DNA of 64,000 bases. It comes from Rhodopirellula baltica. GTDB taxonomy: Bacteria > Planctomycetota > Planctomycetia > Pirellulales > Pirellulaceae. The DNA lies in the NCBI GenBank assembly GCA_002901265.1, contig PPHI01000072.1, positions 1-64,000 on the forward strand. The letters run 5' to 3'. The notes beneath the pieces are model-generated. The model was not told where the DNA came from. It saw only the letters and a list, made by a program, of their open reading frames with translations, and ran no database searches. Below, in pieces: positions 18,201-27,788 of the stretch. A program made the position numbers and the translations under genes. How positions within the stretch are numbered: the stretch's first letter is position 1; each line of letters begins with the position of its first letter.

Positions 18201-20715
18201 GAAGCGTTCAACGGATTCCAAGTCGCCAAGCATGCCCGACCGAATCGCACCACGCAAAGCGGTCGATCAATTCTTTGACGTGCTCGGCTGGAAACCTTTT
18301 CGATTCCAAGCGAGTGTCTGGAACGCGTATGCCAAAGGACACAGTGGCTTGGTCCATTCGGCAACCGGGACTGGTAAAACGCTTGCCGTGTGGATGGCAC
18401 CGATCCTGCAATGGCTAAAGGCCAATCGAGATCGTGCGCAGTGGAATCCAAAACAACCGCTACCGCTGAAAGTCATCTGGATCACTCCGCTTCGCGCGCT
18501 CGCTGGCGACACCGAAGCCGCACTTCGCCAGCCGATCGATGCGATGGGTTTGCCATGGACACTGGAAAGTCGCACCGGTGACACAAAGGCAAGTGTGAAA
18601 GCAAGGCTTCTAAAACGTTTGCCGACTGCGCTCGTGACAACGCCAGAAAGCCTGTCGTTGATGCTGACTCATGAAAAGCTGCTTGAACAACTCCGTCACT
18701 GTGAAGCGGTGATCGTCGATGAGTGGCACGAATTGCTGGGCAGCAAACGTGGAATCCAAACCGAGCTCGCGTTGGCCAGAATGCGATGCCTTTGTCCGCA
18801 GCTGCGCACTTGGGGATTAAGTGCGACACTGGGGAATCTGGACGAGGCATTAATGGCGCTGACCGGAGTTTCGGCCAGCCAGCCCGCAAAGATTGTCGAG
18901 GGCTATCGCCGCAAGAAGATGCAACTGCGTTCGATCATCCCTCGCAAGATCGAACGCTTCCCCTGGTCCGGCCACATCGGCACGCGGATGATTCCGCAGG
19001 TTGCTGAGGAACTTGAGCACACCGAGTCGGCGCTCGTGTTTGCCAACACGCGAAGCCAAACGGAGATCTGGTATCAGAATCTGCTTGCCAAACGCCCCGA
19101 TTGGGCCGGCCAAATCGCGCTCCATCACGGATCGCTGGACGCCTCGGTCCGCCGATGGGTGGAAGCAGGACTAAAGGAAGGACGCCTGAAAGCCGTGGTG
19201 TGCACCAGCAGTTTGGACCTGGGTGTCGACTTCACCGCGGTCGATAGTGTTGTGCAGATCGGAAGCCCCAAAGGTGCCGCACGGTTGCTTCAACGAGCCG
19301 GCCGTAGTGGGCACCAACCAGACGCAGTCAGCCGGATGTCGTTTGTGCCAACGCATGCGATCGAGTTGATTGAGTTGGCTGCGGCAAAGGATGCGATCGC
19401 ACGGGGCGAGCTTGAATCGAAGCAGACACACCATCAGCCGCTGGACGTGTTGGCGCAGCACTTGGTTACGATCGCGATCGGTGGCGGTTTTACATCCCAG
19501 GCCATGCTAGAAGAAGTCCGTGACTGTTACGCCTACCGCGAGCTGAGCGATCAAGAGTGGGACTGGGTGATTGACTTTGTCGTCCGTGGTGGCAGTTCAC
19601 TGGAGCAGTATCCCGAGTTCAAACGGGTCGTCCAGGAATCCGGACAAGAAATCGATCGGTACATCGTTCATGACAAACGTACGATTCGAACGCATCGGAT
19701 GAGTATCGGAACCATTGTCAGCGATGCGGCGATGAAGGTGAAGTATCTCAAAGGCACCACGCTGGGAACCGCGGAAGAGTATTTCTTGGCGAGGTTGAAT
19801 CCGGGCGACAAGTTTCTGTTCGCGGGTCGGTTGGTCAGCTTGGTACGGATCCGCGACAACGCGGCCTACGTCAAGCGGGCGACGGGAACACCCGATGCGG
19901 TCCCGCGCTGGATGGGCGGTCGCTTGCCTTTGTCGTCGGAGCTCAGTGAAGCACTGCGGCGAAAACTGGAAGAGGCCGCCGATGGACAATTGGTTGGCCC
20001 CGAAATGAAAGCACTGAAGGAGCTGTTCGAGATCCAAAAACGCTGGAGCATCTTGCCGGCACGCGACGAGTTCCTGATCGAGAAGATCAAAACGCGTGGC
20101 GGTCACCAGGTGTTTCTCTTCCCTTTCGAAGGACGACTCGCGCACGAAGGCTTGGCGGCGGTGCTCGCCTACCGAATCAGCCAGCATCGCAAGCTGTCTC
20201 TATCGATGGCATGCAACGATTATGGGATCGTCTTGCAATCGCCGAGTGAGATACCGATTGAGTCAACGATCGCGAGCGGACTGCTGTCAGCAGAGAACCT
20301 GGACCGCGACATTGTTGCCAGCATGAATTCGACGGAGATGGCAAAGCGTCAGTTCCGCGAGATCGCCCGTGTAGCTGGTTTGGTACATAGCGGGTTTCCT
20401 GGGAAGGGGCAAACGAATCGCAATCTGCAAGCGAGCAGCAACCTGTTCTTTGACGTGTTTGAGAAGTACGACCCGAACAACTTGCTGCTCGTTCAGGCGC
20501 GCCGCGAAGTGTTGCAGTTTCAACTCGAAGCGGGCCGGATGCGAGCCGCGCTGGACCGTATCGGCGACTGCCGGGTGATGATCACCGAGCCGCCGAAAGT
20601 CACGCCGTTAGCATTCCCATTATTGGTCGACAAGTTGCGTGAGCGGGTCAGCAGCGAGACGCTGGCGGACCGTGTGGCGAGGCTACAGGCAAGCCTGGAG
20701 AAGGCTGCGGGCTAG
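18193..20715 (+). CDS. Ligase-associated Lhr-like DExH helicase
   Basis: An 840-aa superfamily 2 helicase of the Lhr-related, ligase-associated group (TIGR04121 type). Walker A is ATGTGKT at residues 57-63 and the DExH box is DEWH at 176-179; motif Ia/Ib sequences ITPLRALAGD and TTPESLSLML are clear. The second RecA domain has LVFANTRSQTE, VCTSSLDLGVDF and the motif VI arginine finger QRAGRSGHQP. The C-terminal part matches the winged-helix/beta-barrel region of Lhr cores. It starts 8 nt before the ligase stop. A bidirectional terminator follows. The fourth gene often found with this set, a ligase-associated metallophosphoesterase, is not next to it. Confidence 0.94.
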   Translation: MAKKRSTDSKSPSMPDRIAPRKAVDQFFDVLGWKPFRFQASVWNAYAKGHSGLVHSATGTGKTLAVWMAPILQWLKANRDRAQWNPKQPLPLKVIWITPLRALAGDTEAALRQPIDAMGLPWTLESRTGDTKASVKARLLKRLPTALVTTPESLSLMLTHEKLLEQLRHCEAVIVDEWHELLGSKRGIQTELALARMRCLCPQLRTWGLSATLGNLDEALMALTGVSASQPAKIVEGYRRKKMQLRSIIPRKIERFPWSGHIGTRMIPQVAEELEHTESALVFANTRSQTEIWYQNLLAKRPDWAGQIALHHGSLDASVRRWVEAGLKEGRLKAVVCTSSLDLGVDFTAVDSVVQIGSPKGAARLLQRAGRSGHQPDAVSRMSFVPTHAIELIELAAAKDAIARGELESKQTHHQPLDVLAQHLVTIAIGGGFTSQAMLEEVRDCYAYRELSDQEWDWVIDFVVRGGSSLEQYPEFKRVVQESGQEIDRYIVHDKRTIRTHRMSIGTIVSDAAMKVKYLKGTTLGTAEEYFLARLNPGDKFLFAGRLVSLVRIRDNAAYVKRATGTPDAVPRWMGGRLPLSSELSEALRRKLEEAADGQLVGPEMKALKELFEIQKRWSILPARDEFLIEKIKTRGGHQVFLFPFEGRLAHEGLAAVLAYRISQHRKLSLSMACNDYGIVLQSPSEIPIESTIASGLLSAENLDRDIVASMNSTEMAKRQFREIARVAGLVHSGFPGKGQTNRNLQASSNLFFDVFEKYDPNNLLLVQARREVLQFQLEAGRMRAALDRIGDCRVMITEPPKVTPLAFPLLVDKLRERVSSETLADRVARLQASLEKAAG

Positions 20716-20744
20716 GCAGCGATCTGGAGAGGGTGAGCGCAATA

Positions 20745-20777
20745 GAAAACCCCGCCGGCAGAACCGACGGGGTTTTC
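20745..20777. terminator. Bidirectional terminator between helicase gene and convergent small gene
   Basis: GAAAACCCCG-C-CGG pairs with CCG-A-CGGGGTTTTC around a CAGAA loop: a 13-bp stem with one mismatch, A-rich on one side and T-rich on the other. It lies between two convergent genes and can serve both. Confidence 0.85.
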
Positions 20778-20804
20778 TGGGTCACTCATCTGCGTCGCGG
20801 ATGT

Positions 20805-21038
20805 TTATTCGCGAGGGCGAATCGCTCCGGTCAATCCGGTGTAATCCACGCGGTCGGTGTTGTGCCACAAGGGCTGACCACGCTCGACGCGTTTACGCAA
20901 TACTTCAATCTTCTCGGGGCTGCCTGCCGGCGCATCGGTGGGGTTGAAGTTGTCGTCTTCGTGTGGGACGAAATCTTCATCGTGTCCGTAACGAAGGATG
21001 GCTTCGAAAACGTTCTTGCAACGGCTCATTTCTTTCAT
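20805..21038 (-). CDS. Conserved small acidic/basic protein of unknown function
   Basis: A 77-aa soluble protein without signal peptide or membrane segment. I start it at the ATG at 21038; the frame stays open to 21206 but the extra residues look non-coding. It contains the phrases RYGHDEDFVPHEDDNFNP and LWHNTDRVDYTGL, and a helical stretch EKIEVLRKRVERG. My recollection is that similar short proteins occur in related planctomycetes, but I know no assigned function. It shares a bidirectional terminator with the helicase gene. Confidence 0.65.
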   Translation of the reverse strand: MKEMSRCKNVFEAILRYGHDEDFVPHEDDNFNPTDAPAGSPEKIEVLRKRVERGQPLWHNTDRVDYTGLTGAIRPRE

Positions 21039-21605
21039 TGACGTGAATCTACCTCTGGGAGTGCCAGGACCGAATTCTTCCAGTCGACTTGGCGTATTTG
21101 TGACTGCTTTCCTCATGGAAAGCCGCAATTGAGTTGGTTCATCGCTGTGCGGATCACCTACACGTCTCGGGATATAAAAAAGAGAGAGACGTCTCCGCAA
21201 CAACAACTGTTGACGAGGGGATTATTGACGTCTAAATGCGTGAGTCAAGAAAAATTGTGGGTGGCTTGATGACCGTCAGATTGCAAGCCCCTGACTTGGC
21301 CCCAGAATCGTGGGCCCGAAGCTGCCAAATTGGGCACACAAGCAACGTGATCTGACAACCCCAAGGAACGGTCGTCTTGGCTGTCAAGGGGGCGAATACC
21401 AACGTTGCACCACACCGTTGGCGGATCATATCGCCTCGAGTTCGTCAAGCGGGGGTGATTATCGCATGTCACATTTCTTTTCCTGCCCTGTGCGGATTGC
21501 AGGCGAAACGCTAGGTTTCGGGTAAGACTGGGGGTGGAATTTTTTTTCATTTTTTTTGAAAACCTTCTCCGTTTGTTTGGGTCGTTTCGTCATTTTGGAG
21601 GGGTC
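21039..21605. other. Divergent intergenic region
   Basis: 567 nt between the small minus-strand gene and yjbQ. Frames here look like chance. A run of T residues (21539-21546) and a second T-run (21551-21558) lie 48-67 nt upstream of yjbQ. I identify no promoter boxes with confidence. Confidence 0.35.
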
Positions 21606-22022
21606 ATGTGGATCCAGAAAACAATTACGCTCCCGGCCCAGCGTCGTGGCTTTCACCTCATCACCTCCGCGGTGACTCGCGCACTGCCTGAAATCGACTC
21701 CATTTCGGTTGGCTTGTTGCACGTCTTTATCCTGCATACGAGCGCATCGTTAACCATTAACGAAAATGCCGATCCCGATGTTCGCGTTGACTTTGAGACC
21801 GCGATGAATCACGCCGTACCGGAGTCGTTGCCATACGTTCATACCCTTGAAGGCCCCGACGACATGCCCGCGCACGTGAAAGCCAGCATGATGGGCGCGA
21901 GCGTGCAAATCCCGGTAGGCGGTGGCGACCTGAAGCTAGGTACTTGGCAGGGGATTTACCTTTGTGAGCACCGTGACCATGCGGGACCACGGCGGTTGGT
22001 TTTGACATTGATGGGTGAATGA
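21606..22022 (+). CDS. yjbQ: YjbQ/UPF0047 family protein
   Basis: A 138-aa protein of the YjbQ (UPF0047) family, cytosolic trimeric proteins linked to a secondary thiamine-phosphate synthase activity in E. coli. Family signatures are HTSASLTINENADPDV, the ligand-proximal DMPAHVKASMMG and GTWQGIYLCEHRD near the C-terminus. The ATG at 21606 is fixed by a GGAGG 4 nt upstream, whereas the open frame begins earlier at 21534. A LysR regulator follows 51 nt downstream on the same strand. The physiological role remains unclear; the family assignment is solid. Confidence 0.92.
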   Translation: MWIQKTITLPAQRRGFHLITSAVTRALPEIDSISVGLLHVFILHTSASLTINENADPDVRVDFETAMNHAVPESLPYVHTLEGPDDMPAHVKASMMGASVQIPVGGGDLKLGTWQGIYLCEHRDHAGPRRLVLTLMGE

Positions 22023-22073
22023 CGCTCGCGAGATTGCGACGAGTCAGCAAACAAGGCGAGTGAGGCAGATCGC

Positions 22074-22964
22074 ATGGAACTGGACCAACTACGCTATTTT
22101 TTGAAACTGGCCGAGATGGGAAACTTTACCCGTGCGGCCGAAGAACTGCTGATCTCGCAACCCGCACTCAGTCGCTCGATTCAAAAGCTTGAAGAAGAAC
22201 TCGGTGTGCCGCTGCTGGTGCGAAAGAGCAAAGCGACAGACTTGACCGACGCCGGCGTGCTGATGAAATCACGTGCCGAACAGATCATGGCGATCATCGA
22301 TGACACAAAAGCCAGGATCACCGACGATGGAAAATCGGGGCGAATCCGACTGGGAGCGATCCCGACAATCGCGCCGTACTTTTTGCCCACCTTTTTGAAA
22401 CGCTTTGCAAAACGCTTTCCCAAAGCCAACGTCGAACTGCACGAAGACACGACACAGAATTTGCTAGCCGGATGCTCACAAGGTGAAATCGATTTGCTCG
22501 TGGTCGCGCTGCCAATCGTCGGCAAACACCTCGCAGCGGAAACGCTGTTCGAAGAAGAACTGCTGCTGGTGCTAGCCGCCAATCATCCGCTGGGCAACAA
22601 AAAGCAAATCCGTGCATCAGACATCGAATCGCTTCCCTTCGTCGTCCTGAACGAAGCACACTGTTTGTCGGATACGATCTCGACGTACTGCCGCGGACGG
22701 TCGTTCCAGCCAGTAACCGTTGGCAGGACCAACCAGTTATCAATGGTACAGGAACTGGTGGCGATCTCAGACAGCGTGTCCTTTGTTCCAGAAATGGCGG
22801 CCAAGCTGGACAAGTCGAGAGCGCGAGTCTATCGCTCGATCGCTGGTTCCAAACCGACGCGTACCGTGGCGATGATCTGGGATCCCTATCGCTTCCAAAG
22901 CCGGTTGGTACAGTCGATGCGTGAGATGTTGCTTGATGAAGCAGAGGCCTTTTCCAAAGGCTAA
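22074..22964 (+). CDS. LysR family transcriptional regulator
   Basis: A 296-aa LysR-type regulator. The N-terminal winged helix-turn-helix (residues 1-60) contains [20 protein letters not shown] and [21 protein letters not shown]. The effector-binding domain (about 90-290) is of periplasmic-binding-protein fold, with [12 protein letters not shown] at its start. Two Cys residues, in [10 protein letters not shown] and NEAHCLSDT, roughly match the spacing region where OxyR holds its redox pair; this is only suggestive. It follows yjbQ closely, and no divergent target gene is present, so the regulon cannot be read from context. Confidence 0.92.
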   Translation: MELDQLRYFLKLAEMGNFTRAAEELLISQPALSRSIQKLEEELGVPLLVRKSKATDLTDAGVLMKSRAEQIMAIIDDTKARITDDGKSGRIRLGAIPTIAPYFLPTFLKRFAKRFPKANVELHEDTTQNLLAGCSQGEIDLLVVALPIVGKHLAAETLFEEELLLVLAANHPLGNKKQIRASDIESLPFVVLNEAHCLSDTISTYCRGRSFQPVTVGRTNQLSMVQELVAISDSVSFVPEMAAKLDKSRARVYRSIAGSKPTRTVAMIWDPYRFQSRLVQSMREMLLDEAEAFSKG

Positions 22965-23164
22965 TTGCCATCATTACCTGCACCCATTGGGGGCATTGGA
23001 TGTAAGAACTTGCCCCACAGATTCGGTGAGCGAACGGAACTCCGTTTTCTCGATTGACGAACATTTGGTCGCCCGAATAATCCCGATGACCGATGGGCCA
23101 TCGTCACGGACGAGGCAACGATGTCAGCGACCAACACGCCAATTCATGATGGGATGCCTTCGCC

Positions 23165-23398
23165 ATGCAAGATTTCGCTAACGAATTGTCCGAGCAGCAA
23201 ATCGAAGAGATCGATCGCCATAAATACTTTCTCAGTGAACGTGCCGGGCATGATGTCGGTTGGGAATTTGCCCTGCAGGATTGGCGACAGAATGTTGCCG
23301 AACCGGAATTAGAAGGCGAAGATCAGACCTTGCAAACGCCGATGAGTCGAATCGGTGGCTTCTTGAAGCGATTGCTTTCAAAAGCAGCTATGATGTAG
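23165..23398 (+). CDS. Small hypothetical protein
   Basis: A 77-aa protein starting at the ATG at 23165 with a helical N-terminus (LSEQQIEEIDRHKYFLSE) followed by AGHDVGWEFALQDW and a basic C-terminus. No signal peptide or membrane segment. The phrase KYFLSE-x-AG-x-DVGWE recurs in small planctomycete proteins as far as I recall, but I know no function. The membrane protein gene begins about 60 nt downstream on the same strand, so they may form an operon. Confidence 0.6.
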   Translation: MQDFANELSEQQIEEIDRHKYFLSERAGHDVGWEFALQDWRQNVAEPELEGEDQTLQTPMSRIGGFLKRLLSKAAMM

Positions 23399-23457
23399 TC
23401 TCGGTCGGCCGCTCGGCGACGACCTGGAACAAAAGGAACTCTTGGTTACCAGTCGTC

Positions 23458-24672
23458 GTGAGTTTGGATTACCACCTGATTGAAATCGGCGTGATCGTCG
23501 CCGGAAAGTTGGACGCCGTTGATGCCCGCTCGACCAAGTTGGCGGTGGAGCAGACCGATGCACGCTTGAGTGAGCTCTTTCCCGGGTTCAAGTTCGATTT
23601 CTTCGAAATCAAACGCCCCGAGATGACCGCTTCGGTAACGGAAGGTTCCGGCCGTGTGGAACCAAGCCTGTTGTTGCAACAAGCGGTCGAGGAACGCGAT
23701 GCCAAGCATTGGGATTTTGCGTTCGTTTTGACCGGTGCCGAATTGACCGGAAACTACTCGCCGTACTGCTTCGCGGCACTCAGCCGGCCGCTTGATGCAG
23801 CGGTTATTTCATTGTCACTGATTGACCCGCAAGCGCTCGGTGTAGAGGTCGACCACGGCGAACGTGTGGCGCGAATTGCCCGGCGGCTCAGTCGACTGAT
23901 GTTGCATGCGCTCGGACACCTTGCCGGTTTACCACGCTCGGATCATCCCAACGATCTGCTGTATCATCCGCCCTCGGCGGCGGCGCTGGACATGATGGCA
24001 GGCATCGATGAAGAAGACCTACAACGGCAACGTTCGGCGTTGCTGGAAATCGCCGACCAGCGCCTGGAAGAACGCGTCGGGAAACGGATGGGGCGATTCT
24101 TATTCGGGGTGCGTGCGGCACTGATCAATCGTCGCGAGATTTTTCAAGCGATCCGTGCTGCGCGTCCTTGGCAATTCCCACAGCGATTGAGTCGTTTGAC
24201 GATCGCATCTTTTTCGACGCTAGCCGTTTTATTCATGACGGCAGAGGCCTGGGATCTGGCACTCGCACAAAGCTTCCTTCGCGTGGCGCTGCTATTCGTC
24301 ATCACGTTGTTGGCGACAACGTTCTACGTGGTCATCCGCCAACAGTTGCTGGTGCGTCGCCGCCATCGTCGCAGTGAGCAATCGGTCGTCACATCGGCGT
24401 CGGCGTTTGGGATCGTATTGACGGGGATGGCAACCACTTGGGCGACGCTCTTCATTTTGGGAACACTTGTCAGTGCGGTGCTGTTCCCGGGAGACTTGGT
24501 TGCGACATGGGCCAGTTCGACCGTCAACAGTGCGCGACAGCTTTCTTGGTGGGATTGGCCACAGATGGCGATGTTTGCCGCATCGCTGGGGTTGCTAATT
24601 GGCGCGTTGGGTGCCAGTTTCGAGTCCCAGCATTACTTCCGCCACATTATCTTTGTTGACGAAGAGATCTAG
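23458..24672 (+). CDS. Membrane protein with degenerate metzincin-like zinc motif
   Basis: A 404-aa protein with a soluble N-terminal domain (about 1-240) and about four transmembrane helices in the C-terminal 150 residues (for example LTIASFSTLAVLFMTA and MAMFAASLGLLIGALGA). The soluble part ends in MLHALGHLAGLPRSDHPND, which matches the metzincin/archaemetzincin pattern HExxHxxGLxx(S)xH except that the catalytic Glu is Ala (codon GCG). It may thus be a non-catalytic binder or bind metal without hydrolysis. No ATG is available near the conserved start; I use the GTG at 23458 with AAAGGAA about 20 nt upstream. A potassium channel gene follows closely. Confidence 0.65.
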   Translation: MSLDYHLIEIGVIVAGKLDAVDARSTKLAVEQTDARLSELFPGFKFDFFEIKRPEMTASVTEGSGRVEPSLLLQQAVEERDAKHWDFAFVLTGAELTGNYSPYCFAALSRPLDAAVISLSLIDPQALGVEVDHGERVARIARRLSRLMLHALGHLAGLPRSDHPNDLLYHPPSAAALDMMAGIDEEDLQRQRSALLEIADQRLEERVGKRMGRFLFGVRAALINRREIFQAIRAARPWQFPQRLSRLTIASFSTLAVLFMTAEAWDLALAQSFLRVALLFVITLLATTFYVVIRQQLLVRRRHRRSEQSVVTSASAFGIVLTGMATTWATLFILGTLVSAVLFPGDLVATWASSTVNSARQLSWWDWPQMAMFAASLGLLIGALGASFESQHYFRHIIFVDEEI

Positions 24673-24682
24673 TTCGCCGTGC

Positions 24683-25783
24683 ATGCTAGCTGACACCATG
24701 AACGTTCGACCGCTCCATCCGATCCGCCCGATCAATTCGCCCTTTGTCAAAATCCGTCGTGGTGCGACGGCGCTTGCGGCAATCGTCTTGTTCGCGGTCT
24801 TGGGATTTCGCTACCTCGCGAACTACGAATGGATCGAAGCGATGTGGATGGTCGTGATTACGATTTCCACCGTCGGCTATGGCGAACACAGCAATCACGA
24901 TACGGCGGCACAATTGCTTTCGATGGCGGTGATCCTGCTCGGGACGACCGCCGGTGCGTACACGTTTACCGGCTTGATCCAACTGACGCTGCAAGGCGAA
25001 TTGGACCGAGCCTTTGGGCTACGAAGAATGGAACGAGAGATCTCCCGGCTGAAGAACCACACGATCATTTGCGGGTTTGGTAAAAGCGGCCCGATCCTGG
25101 CATACGATTTGGCCCGCCTAAATCGTGGCTTTGTGATCGTTGAAATCGATCCGCACAATTATCAACAGGCGATCGATTTGGGTTACCTGGCGATCAACGC
25201 GGACGCAACCGACGAAGACGCGCTCAAGGAAGCAAACATCTCCGAAGCCGGTGCGATCGTCGTGGCTCTTCCGACCGATGCCGAAAACGTCTTTATCACG
25301 TTGTCGGCCCGCAACCTTTGTCCCACCATCCGCATCGTCGCACTCGCTGACCAAGAAAGCACGTCCAGAAAACTTCGCCAAGCCGGTGCTAACGAAGTGG
25401 TCATGGGACACCAAATGGTCGCTGAATACCTGTCACGCTTGGTGACACGACCGACCGCGGCACAGTTTTTCTCGTCGTTGACGCAGCCGGAGTTCCAAGA
25501 CCTGATGCTAGACGAACTGGCAATCCCCGAGAGCAGCAAACTGGCAGACCGATCCATTGCCGAGATGCGAGTTCGTGATCAACACCAATTATTGGTCGTC
25601 GCTGTAAAGTCAAAATCGGAGGCACTGGATTTCAACCCGCCAGGCGACCGTACATTTCGAGCCGGCGAAACCGTTTTGGTGATGGGGAAACAAAAAGACG
25701 TCAACGCGTTTCGACAAGCCTATGGCTTGATCGACACGATCACTAGCGATACCGACCGCGGAGTTCTCGATAGATTTCGTTAG
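24683..25783 (+). CDS. Two-TM potassium channel with RCK domains
   Basis: A 366-aa potassium channel subunit. Two membrane helices (ALAAIVLFAVLGFRYL and LLSMAVILLGTTAGAYTF) flank a pore loop with selectivity filter TVGYGE. A cytosolic RCK (TrkA-N) Rossmann domain follows, with IICGFGKSGPILA and the acidic VIVEID residue, then a TrkA-C domain ending near ETVLVMGKQKDVNAF. It resembles MthK/Kch-type tetrameric channels gated by a ligand at the RCK ring. Starts at 24683 or 24698 are both possible. Its 3' end overlaps the convergent response regulator gene by 41 nt, so transcription of one could affect the other. Confidence 0.9.
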   Translation: MLADTMNVRPLHPIRPINSPFVKIRRGATALAAIVLFAVLGFRYLANYEWIEAMWMVVITISTVGYGEHSNHDTAAQLLSMAVILLGTTAGAYTFTGLIQLTLQGELDRAFGLRRMEREISRLKNHTIICGFGKSGPILAYDLARLNRGFVIVEIDPHNYQQAIDLGYLAINADATDEDALKEANISEAGAIVVALPTDAENVFITLSARNLCPTIRIVALADQESTSRKLRQAGANEVVMGHQMVAEYLSRLVTRPTAAQFFSSLTQPEFQDLMLDELAIPESSKLADRSIAEMRVRDQHQLLVVAVKSKSEALDFNPPGDRTFRAGETVLVMGKQKDVNAFRQAYGLIDTITSDTDRGVLDRFR

Positions 25784-26231
25784 CAGGTTTGCTGCGTTGC
25801 AAACGTTCAAGATGCGTGGTTTCGTCACGCCGAAACTTAGACTCCAACGCATGCTCCACACGTTTCAGCAATCGTCGCGGATCGACCGGCTTGGTCAAGA
25901 CTTCGCGTGCACCTAGGTCGATTGCACGGCGGTGTATCTCGGGAGAGTCATTCCCGGTGACAACGATGATCGGGACATTTTTGAGCGAGGGTTCATCGCG
26001 GGCAACTTGCAACAGATAGTTCCCGCTCACGTCTGGCATCGAAATGTCAACGAGGACCAAATCTGGGCCTTCTTGTTTCATTCGCCCAGCGGCATCGATT
26101 GAATCACAGATCCCGACAACATTCCAATAGCCGGCAACGTTCAAGTGCGCAGTGATCACGTCGATGACGATTTGTTCGTCGTCGATCACTAGGATTTTGC
26201 TATTGGAAATGTTCTTGTCACGATCGAACAT
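25743..26231 (-). CDS. Single-domain response regulator
   Basis: A 162-aa CheY-like receiver with no output domain. The acidic pocket is D17-D18, the phospho-acceptor is D62 in LVDISMPDVSG, the switch Thr is T92 in VVTGND, and the conserved Lys is K114 in LTKPVDP. The last 35 residues are a charged helix-rich tail with no recognised domain. No histidine kinase is next to it, so it is an orphan. It converges with, and overlaps by 41 nt, the potassium channel gene. Confidence 0.9.
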   Translation of the reverse strand: MFDRDKNISNSKILVIDDEQIVIDVITAHLNVAGYWNVVGICDSIDAAGRMKQEGPDLVLVDISMPDVSGNYLLQVARDEPSLKNVPIIVVTGNDSPEIHRRAIDLGAREVLTKPVDPRRLLKRVEHALESKFRRDETTHLERLQRSKPANEIYRELRGRYR

Positions 26232-26479
26232 AAAATCGCTCCATGCGTTTTAGCCTCCGCGCTAACGCGTCTTCCGACGTGGTCTCATCCGAGTTTACGT
26301 CATCGACAAAGGCTACTTCAGGAATCTTGTCTGCCCCTCCAAACCGGGCGCGGGTGTTCCCTCACATTCGCTCTTTGTCCACATCGTGCAAAGTATGACG
26401 CGACTGCGTAACGATGGTTCGAAAGCCCCAGTTTGAGATCATTGGGAAGTTATTCGGCACGTGAAGGAGCGAGTGGGCG

Positions 26480-27763
26480 ATGAGAGTTAGGAAATGCAGT
26501 GCATCAGTCAGAATGATTATGGCAATCACCAGTCTTGCGCTGGTGTCAGATCTTTTCGCTGACGGCACGATTCGTGACGGCGTCGGTGCGAGAAGCATCG
26601 GTCGTGGCGGAACCAACATCGCACACCACGACAACGCGCACGTCATGCTGGATAACCCCGCAGGTCTTGTTGGGTTTGAGGGGGATTCGATGATCGAAAT
26701 CGGCGGTCACTTGCTGATGACGGACCTGTCGTATTCCGATCCGGATAACCCACGAACCGGCGATATCGACAACCCGTTTCCGATTGGCGAAGTTGCTTTC
26801 GCGAAACGGTTAAGCGACGACGTGATGGTCGGCCTCGGAATGTTTTCCCAAGCGGGCTTCGCGGCGGAATACATTCTCAACGGACAAGGCGCGTTGGCTG
26901 GTCCACAGCACATGAAATCCATCGGTGCGATGGCCCGTGTACTGCCAACACTTTCGATCAATCTGACAGACCGTCTTTCGTTTGGTGCAACCGTCGGGGC
27001 TTCGATCAGTCACGTCGAATTCGAAGGCCCCTACACCTTGCAGGGACCCAATGCACTCGCCGGTACAGGTCTACGGGTCGACGCCCAAGGCACCGGGATC
27101 GCCCCGCATTGGTCGCTTGGCTTTCAATATGACCTCAGCGATGCGACGACAATCGGGGTGAGCTACCTCGAAGAAGCGGACATGGAACTTGACGGCACCA
27201 CCACCGCCGCTATCCCCGGCGTCGGAACCGCGCGCTACGATTCACAGATCGATATCGTTTGGCCACGCATGATGGGCGTCGGGATCGCTCACCAAACACC
27301 CGCCAACCGCACCTTCTCATTCGACGCGATTTGGATGGACTGGTCGAATGCTTACCGACAAATCGACTTGCAACTGACCAACCCGAACGACCCGACGTTC
27401 CAGATCGTGGCACCGACACTCAACGAGTCGATCCCGATGAATTGGCGTGACTCCGTGTCGTTGCGTTTTGGTGTCGAGCAACAATTGGCAAACTGCAATG
27501 TCTTGCGATTGGGATACATCTATCACCGAAACCCCATCCCCGCCGAAACGCTGACGCCCTTCATTCAAACCACGATCGAACATGCGTTGTCGGTCGGATA
27601 CGGATGGAACTGGCGTGGGTTGGAAATGGACTTCGCCTACCAATGGATGTTCGGCCCCGATGTGACGGTTGGCACCAGTGACTTGACCGGCGGTGACTAC
27701 GACAACGCGATCAGCACCGCGAGTGCACATCAATTCTCACTCAGCTTCCGTCGCCGACGCTAA
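26480..27763 (+). CDS. OmpP1/FadL family outer-membrane protein
   Basis: A 427-aa outer-membrane beta-barrel of the FadL/OmpP1/TodX family, whose members pass hydrophobic compounds through the outer membrane. A signal peptide precedes a mature N-terminus with GVGARSIGRGGT and DNPAGLVGF, the family hallmark (NPAGL) in the plug region. Alternating amphipathic strands fill the rest and it ends in FSLSFRRRR; the typical terminal aromatic is followed by extra Arg residues, which is unusual. The ATG at 26480 has GAAGGAGC about 10 nt upstream. A terminator follows at 27789. Confidence 0.88.
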   Translation: MRVRKCSASVRMIMAITSLALVSDLFADGTIRDGVGARSIGRGGTNIAHHDNAHVMLDNPAGLVGFEGDSMIEIGGHLLMTDLSYSDPDNPRTGDIDNPFPIGEVAFAKRLSDDVMVGLGMFSQAGFAAEYILNGQGALAGPQHMKSIGAMARVLPTLSINLTDRLSFGATVGASISHVEFEGPYTLQGPNALAGTGLRVDAQGTGIAPHWSLGFQYDLSDATTIGVSYLEEADMELDGTTTAAIPGVGTARYDSQIDIVWPRMMGVGIAHQTPANRTFSFDAIWMDWSNAYRQIDLQLTNPNDPTFQIVAPTLNESIPMNWRDSVSLRFGVEQQLANCNVLRLGYIYHRNPIPAETLTPFIQTTIEHALSVGYGWNWRGLEMDFAYQWMFGPDVTVGTSDLTGGDYDNAISTASAHQFSLSFRRRR

Positions 27764-27788
27764 GCTCGCCATGAAGTAATCCCGACCC

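Noticed and set aside
21245-21550. 101-aa minus-strand open frame in the gap before yjbQ
   Set aside because: Overlaps the T-rich leader region and lacks any recognisable sequence or start signal.
21539-21558. T-runs as a possible terminator
   Set aside because: No stem precedes them on either strand; more likely a promoter-proximal AT-rich tract.
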